From positions 489,188-553,187 of the forward strand of contig JAYKAV010002795.1 of NCBI GenBank assembly GCA_035582835.1: a DNA stretch of 64,000 nucleotides. Reading direction: 5' to 3'. The number at the start of each line of letters is the position of its first letter. The first letter of the stretch is position 1. Shown one piece after another: positions 59,893 to 64,000 of the stretch. The notes below the pieces were generated by a model. The model was not told where the DNA came from. It did not search any database and saw only the letters and a program-made list of their open reading frames with translations. Origin of the DNA: Phoebastria nigripes (lineage: Eukaryota > Chordata > Aves > Procellariiformes > Diomedeidae). The position numbers were made by a program, and so were the translations under genes.

Positions 59893-62800
59893 TTGGGAGA
59901 TAGAATTGGTAATTTAAACTACCGGTTGGCAGAATATTATACATTTCTTAGGGTAATGCATGTGGGTACAAGGGAACCTAGAGGTTAAGCATCTTCAAAA
60001 TATAAATAAGTGACTGAAGTAAATGGGCGGTTCTCCCGCTACATTCTCTCTTCTACAAAGAAGCTGTCGCAGCGTTGGACTTGCTGGGCATTTGGTGCGT
60101 TTGATCTCTGAAGTATTTTGGCAAGCGGTAACGCTTCGTGTGTCTGAACCAGGGTTTAGTAGCCCTGAGGTAAGGAGCACGTGGTATCTTATCAAATGGA
60201 TGTCTAGTTTGGGAGCAGCTCCTGAAGAGAACTTGGTATTTGGGAGATGAGTGCTGTATGTATATGATCATCTTGTGGAAAAGCCTGCAGGATCCACTTG
60301 GTGTGGAGTAAAGGGAACTGACAGCTCACAGTTGGGAGCGTTTTGTGGACCTGAATCCATACTGAGACCACGCTCACCCAGTCTGATGGTCATTTCAGTT
60401 GGTCGGAGCAGTCTTTCTTGAGAATACCCTCCTGATCTTTGGATTTTAAAGGTACGAATAGCAGTCCCTGGCCACGTTGTCTGCAGACAGCCTGGGCTGG
60501 CAATCCAAGAGCTCAGGTTTTGGTTAAACACTTGGCCTTGATCTCAAAACAGCAGTGTTGGGTGTTTTCTCTAGTATGGCTTGAGCTTCAGATTCAAACC
60601 CTTTGCAAAATGAAATTGCCCTTCACCTACCCTGTAATTCCTTGTTTTCATCGTCCAAGTAATTGACACAGGGAAAGAGTTTTGCTGTACGTTACCGGTT
60701 CCTACGTAGTGAGGAACAAGCGTGGCAATGCTGAGGCCAAGAGCAGGGCAGGGCCCAGGTTGGTAAGTCGTGCTGGACCTGCCAACGCGGTATGAGGCCA
60801 GTTCGTATAGGAGCTATTCAAAACCATCTGGGCTTAGTAGGGTTAAACTTTATTGTAATAGGGTTAAACTTTATTGTAGAGAAATGCTTTGAAGTGTGTA
60901 AGACTAGAAGAGATGGGCGAGATGGGAGAGGGAATGCCCCAGAGAGCTTGGGCAGAGTTAACTCCCGGGTTGTTTTTGAGCTCCAGTGTAGCAGCTCTTC
61001 ACTGGTTGGGTTATTCCTAATCCACAAGCTGTGTGAAGGGAGAGGGGTTGCTTGTGCTGCAAGCTTCAGTCCCGGTACTGTGCTGGTACGACCAAGGTTT
61101 GGTGCGATGCCGTGTCAGTTTGACTGTGGCTTGTTGCCCTGAGGATCAAGCGTTTCATTGCAAAGACTGTCAAACAGCGCACCGTGTCTCGCCGTGTAAT
61201 CTGCTGACCAGTTTATTTTCTCCATTATTACATTTCACATCATTGGAGTGCAAGCATCACCTGGAGCTTGCATCTGCTTCTTGATACCTTAAGTCTGTAG
61301 GACAGATCTGATGAGCAGCTTGCTCAGGTTTGCTAAGCATCTGACAACTCTGTCCTGAGTCGCTACAGACATGCCAAATTCGGGAGCTCGCTATACCAGC
61401 CTCCGAGCTGGTACACCTCGGAAGGGACACTGAATGCTAAGTGTGTATGAAGGGACTCAGGCTGACACGGACCCCAGAACAGGTCTCCAAAAATTTCGTG
61501 AGGTAACAGAGGCTCTACAGCCCAGCCTCCATTTTTGATGAAGCCTGTTGTCACTGCAGGCTTCTGCTCTCAAATGAGCTCGAGTCAGGCTTGCAGCTCG
61601 TCATGTCCTCGTGCTGCAGCCACGGACATGCTGCCCCGACGGACACTGCTCTTCCAAAGTTGGGATCTCGCGTGCTCTGGGGTGCCTGCCCTGGAAATGC
61701 TGCTTCCTGGAGGAGCGCGGTTGCTGTAGGTGAAATAGTTTGGGCCAGCACGAAACATGTCACGATTTCATTTGAATTGTGTCACTGCGGGGGAGTGTTG
61801 CTAAAATTGTCACNTGGCTTTCCATGTTAGCGTTACCTAGAGGGCATGCTGAGGCTACTGGAGGTTCATGTCTTATCTGCAAATTCCAGTTTATCTTTAA
61901 GCTGAATGCTCGGGTGGGTATGTGTATGTTGATTTTCAAAAAGATATGTATTTGACATCTTTATTTTTTTGACAGCACAAGAATCTTACTAGATCTCTAC
62001 CTCTTTCCCATATTTTAGTGTTCTATTTATGTCCTGCATAGGATCCGTGGTCTCATAATTCAGTGAGGGATTTTTTAGACTCGAGGGGATTGGTCTGGGG
62101 ATCAGCAGAACCTTGTTAACGTGCCTGGGATTTGAAGGCACCGTTCAGAAATTATTTCCAATTGACATTGACACTGTGGCTTTTTCAAAACTATTCTCTG
62201 CTTTTTGCCACGTGAGACTTGCCAGATGACAGAGTATTTACTTGAAAAAGCGCTGTGTGTTGTCCAAAAAGTCCCAGCCTTTTCACTCCCAAATATTCTA
62301 TAATATAGATTAAAAATAAAATTCAGTACAGTTGTTTTCTTATTCTTTTTCAGTTGTACAGTGCTGTGAACACTTCTTAAAAACATAGGATTAAAGTTGG
62401 TGGTGATTGAACCCACTTCCTTCACGAGTGACAGAATGGTGGTAGCAGTGAATTCTCTTATCCCAGGAAGATCCCCGCGTCCTTCCCCTCGTGTCGGTTA
62501 CGAGGAGGGANGCTGGAATTGCTGCTCAGGTCAGGAAGGCAGGTGGCATCAGTGTGTAGTACACAACAGCATCTGCGGTGTGCTTGTACCTTGCCAGTGC
62601 TGGGTCTGGCCATGACTTTCTCCTTTCTTGAACAGTAAAGTCTTACTCATTTTTCAGGTTTCAAAAAAAAAAAAAAGGAACCCCCATGCTTCCTCAAAAA
62701 TAATTGTAAATCATGCAATTTCTTACATTTCAACGTAAATGAGATTTGAATGAATAATGCTAATTATTCATTCATCCTAATTCAAATCCTGTTTCAGTTA

Positions 62801-63400
62801 GCCTGTAGGCCCAATTTCACTTTCATGCAGCATGAAACCTCTTTTGATTATCAACAGAATTGTCATGCATTTATTCTTGAACTTTTTTTCTGCTCAGCAC
62901 ATGTCTTTTTTAACTGCTTAAAAACAAAACAAAACAAATATATCATTAATAAATTAATCAANTTTCATTAGCATGACATGGTAGGATATATTTTAAGGGA
63001 AAAAAAGTCTTCCTGTAACTATATTCCCTTTAATGGCTGCCTTTTGGCTACAAAATCTTTCTCCTGTGTATGCTGTTTAAGACAAACCTTGTCCGAGGAG
63101 GTGCTGGTGAACTACTGAAATTCAGAGAGACCTGAGAGCTTCAGCTCCCTGCTCCCCCCTGGGAGTTGGGTCTCACAGCTGGCAGGCATGCTCCTGCACT
63201 GCACTTCGCCTCTGTTCCAGGGAAAACTCAGTTGTGAGCTTGAAGCCTGCTCCCGAGTGTGGACTTGGCCAGGGGAGGGTGTCTCAAGCTGTGGCGGGAT
63301 GGTGAGCTGGGCTAGGGAGGGTGGGTTGGCCTGTCTGCCTTTGCAGCGCTGTTGGTCAGCCGTGGTGGAGAGGTCAGTTGTAGAGTCCTTCCAGCCAGAG
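59893..63400. other. AT-rich non-coding DNA
   Basis: No gene or recognised repeat family. A 21-base perfect-but-one tandem duplication lies at 60838-60879, and a run of 14 A near 62658. Confidence 0.45.
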
Positions 63401-63940
63401 TCATAGAATCACAGGATGGTTTGGGTTGGAAGGGANCTTTAAAGATCATCCAGTCCACCCCCTATGCCATGGGCAGGGACATCTCTCACTGGATCAGGTT
63501 CTTCAAAGCCCCATCACCTTGTACACTTCCAATGATGGGGCATCCACAACTTCTCTGGGCAACCCGTTCCAGTGTCTCACCACCCTCATTGTAAAAAATT
63601 TCTTCCTTATGTCCAATATAAACATACCCGCTGTCAGTTTAAAACTGTTGCCCCTTGTCCTGTCACTACAGGCCTTGATAAAAACTCTATCTTTCTTATA
63701 AGCCCCCTTTATATATTGAAAGGCTGCAATAAGGTCTCCCTGGAGCCTTTTCTTCTCCAGGCTCAACAACCCCAACTCTCTCAGCCTCTCTCCATAGCAG
63801 AACTGTTCCAGCCCTCAGACCATTTCCGTGGCCTCCTCTGGACCCGCTCCCACAGGTCCATGTCTGTCTTGTGCTGGGGACCCCAGAGCTGGACATAGTG
63901 CTCCAGAGGGGGTCTCATGAGAGTGGAGTAGAGGGGGAGA
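63401..63940 (-). mobile_element. CR1 LINE, reverse orientation
   Basis: It begins with the reverse-complemented CR1 terminus (TCATAGAATCACAGGATGG, GGTTGGAAGGG) and continues through CCCAGAGAAGTTG-type and RT C-terminal sequence (remnant [18 protein letters not shown]). It stops abruptly where another CR1 3' end begins. Confidence 0.92.
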
Positions 63941-64000
63941 ATCATGGAATGGTTTGGGTTGGAAGGCATCTTTGAAGGTCATCTGTCCAACCCCCCTGCC
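63941..64000 (-). mobile_element. Second CR1 3' end, running off the window
   Basis: ATCATGGAATGGTTTGGGTTGGAAGGCATC followed by AAGGTCATCTGTCCAACC is a fresh CR1 3' terminus in reverse orientation, directly abutting the preceding copy. The element continues beyond the window. Confidence 0.85.

Overview
This is a vertebrate nuclear genome window, almost certainly from a bird. Its genes have many introns with GT-AG boundaries, CR1 LINEs are the main recognisable interspersed repeat, the left third is GC-rich and full of minisatellites as on avian microchromosomes, and there are CpG islands with assembly gaps. The gene order GFAP - FAM187A - CCDC103 - EFTUD2 matches the human 17q21.31 block in inverted display, with the same relative orientations.

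Layout. Positions 1-3400 hold GC-rich upstream DNA with a long TG/CA-variant tract and a short minisatellite, ending in a compact GFAP core promoter (inverted SOX-type pair, NFI-type palindrome, CATAAAA box). Positions 3417-8477 (+) are a complete nine-exon GFAP coding region (434 aa) whose introns are filled with unrelated tandem repeats; its 3' UTR runs to a poly(A) signal near 10200. Positions 11537-12781 (-) are an intact single-exon FAM187A (414 aa). Positions 15036-20051 (-) are CCDC103 in three coding exons (249 aa), with a CR1 copy and a striking 30-bp-arm inverted repeat in its first coding intron. Positions 20052-21346 are the head-to-head CCDC103/EFTUD2 promoter region: a CpG island interrupted by a 216-base gap, an RFX X-box-like palindrome, and a regular array of 12-bp palindromic boxes. 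Positions 21347-42435 (+) are a complete EFTUD2 (27 coding exons, 972 aa, the same length as human). Positions 43000-45450 are GC-rich non-coding DNA, followed by a 700-base gap and a second CpG island (46151-46650), probably the promoter and 5' exon of the next gene. Synteny suggests GJC1 (connexin 45), whose coding exon is not in the window. From 46700 to 64000 I see no coding exon, only intron-like or intergenic DNA with CR1 copies and older LINE remnants.

The genes do not form one pathway. EFTUD2 is a core spliceosomal GTPase, CCDC103 a dynein-arm assembly factor for motile cilia, GFAP the astrocyte intermediate filament, and FAM187A a poorly characterised Ig-like membrane protein. The most interesting non-coding structures are the boxed array and X-box between CCDC103 and EFTUD2, the CCDC103 intronic hairpin, the branch-point-like tandem repeat before GFAP exon 2, and a CR1 copy ending 35 bases before EFTUD2 exon 26. 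No previously undescribed protein system is visible.
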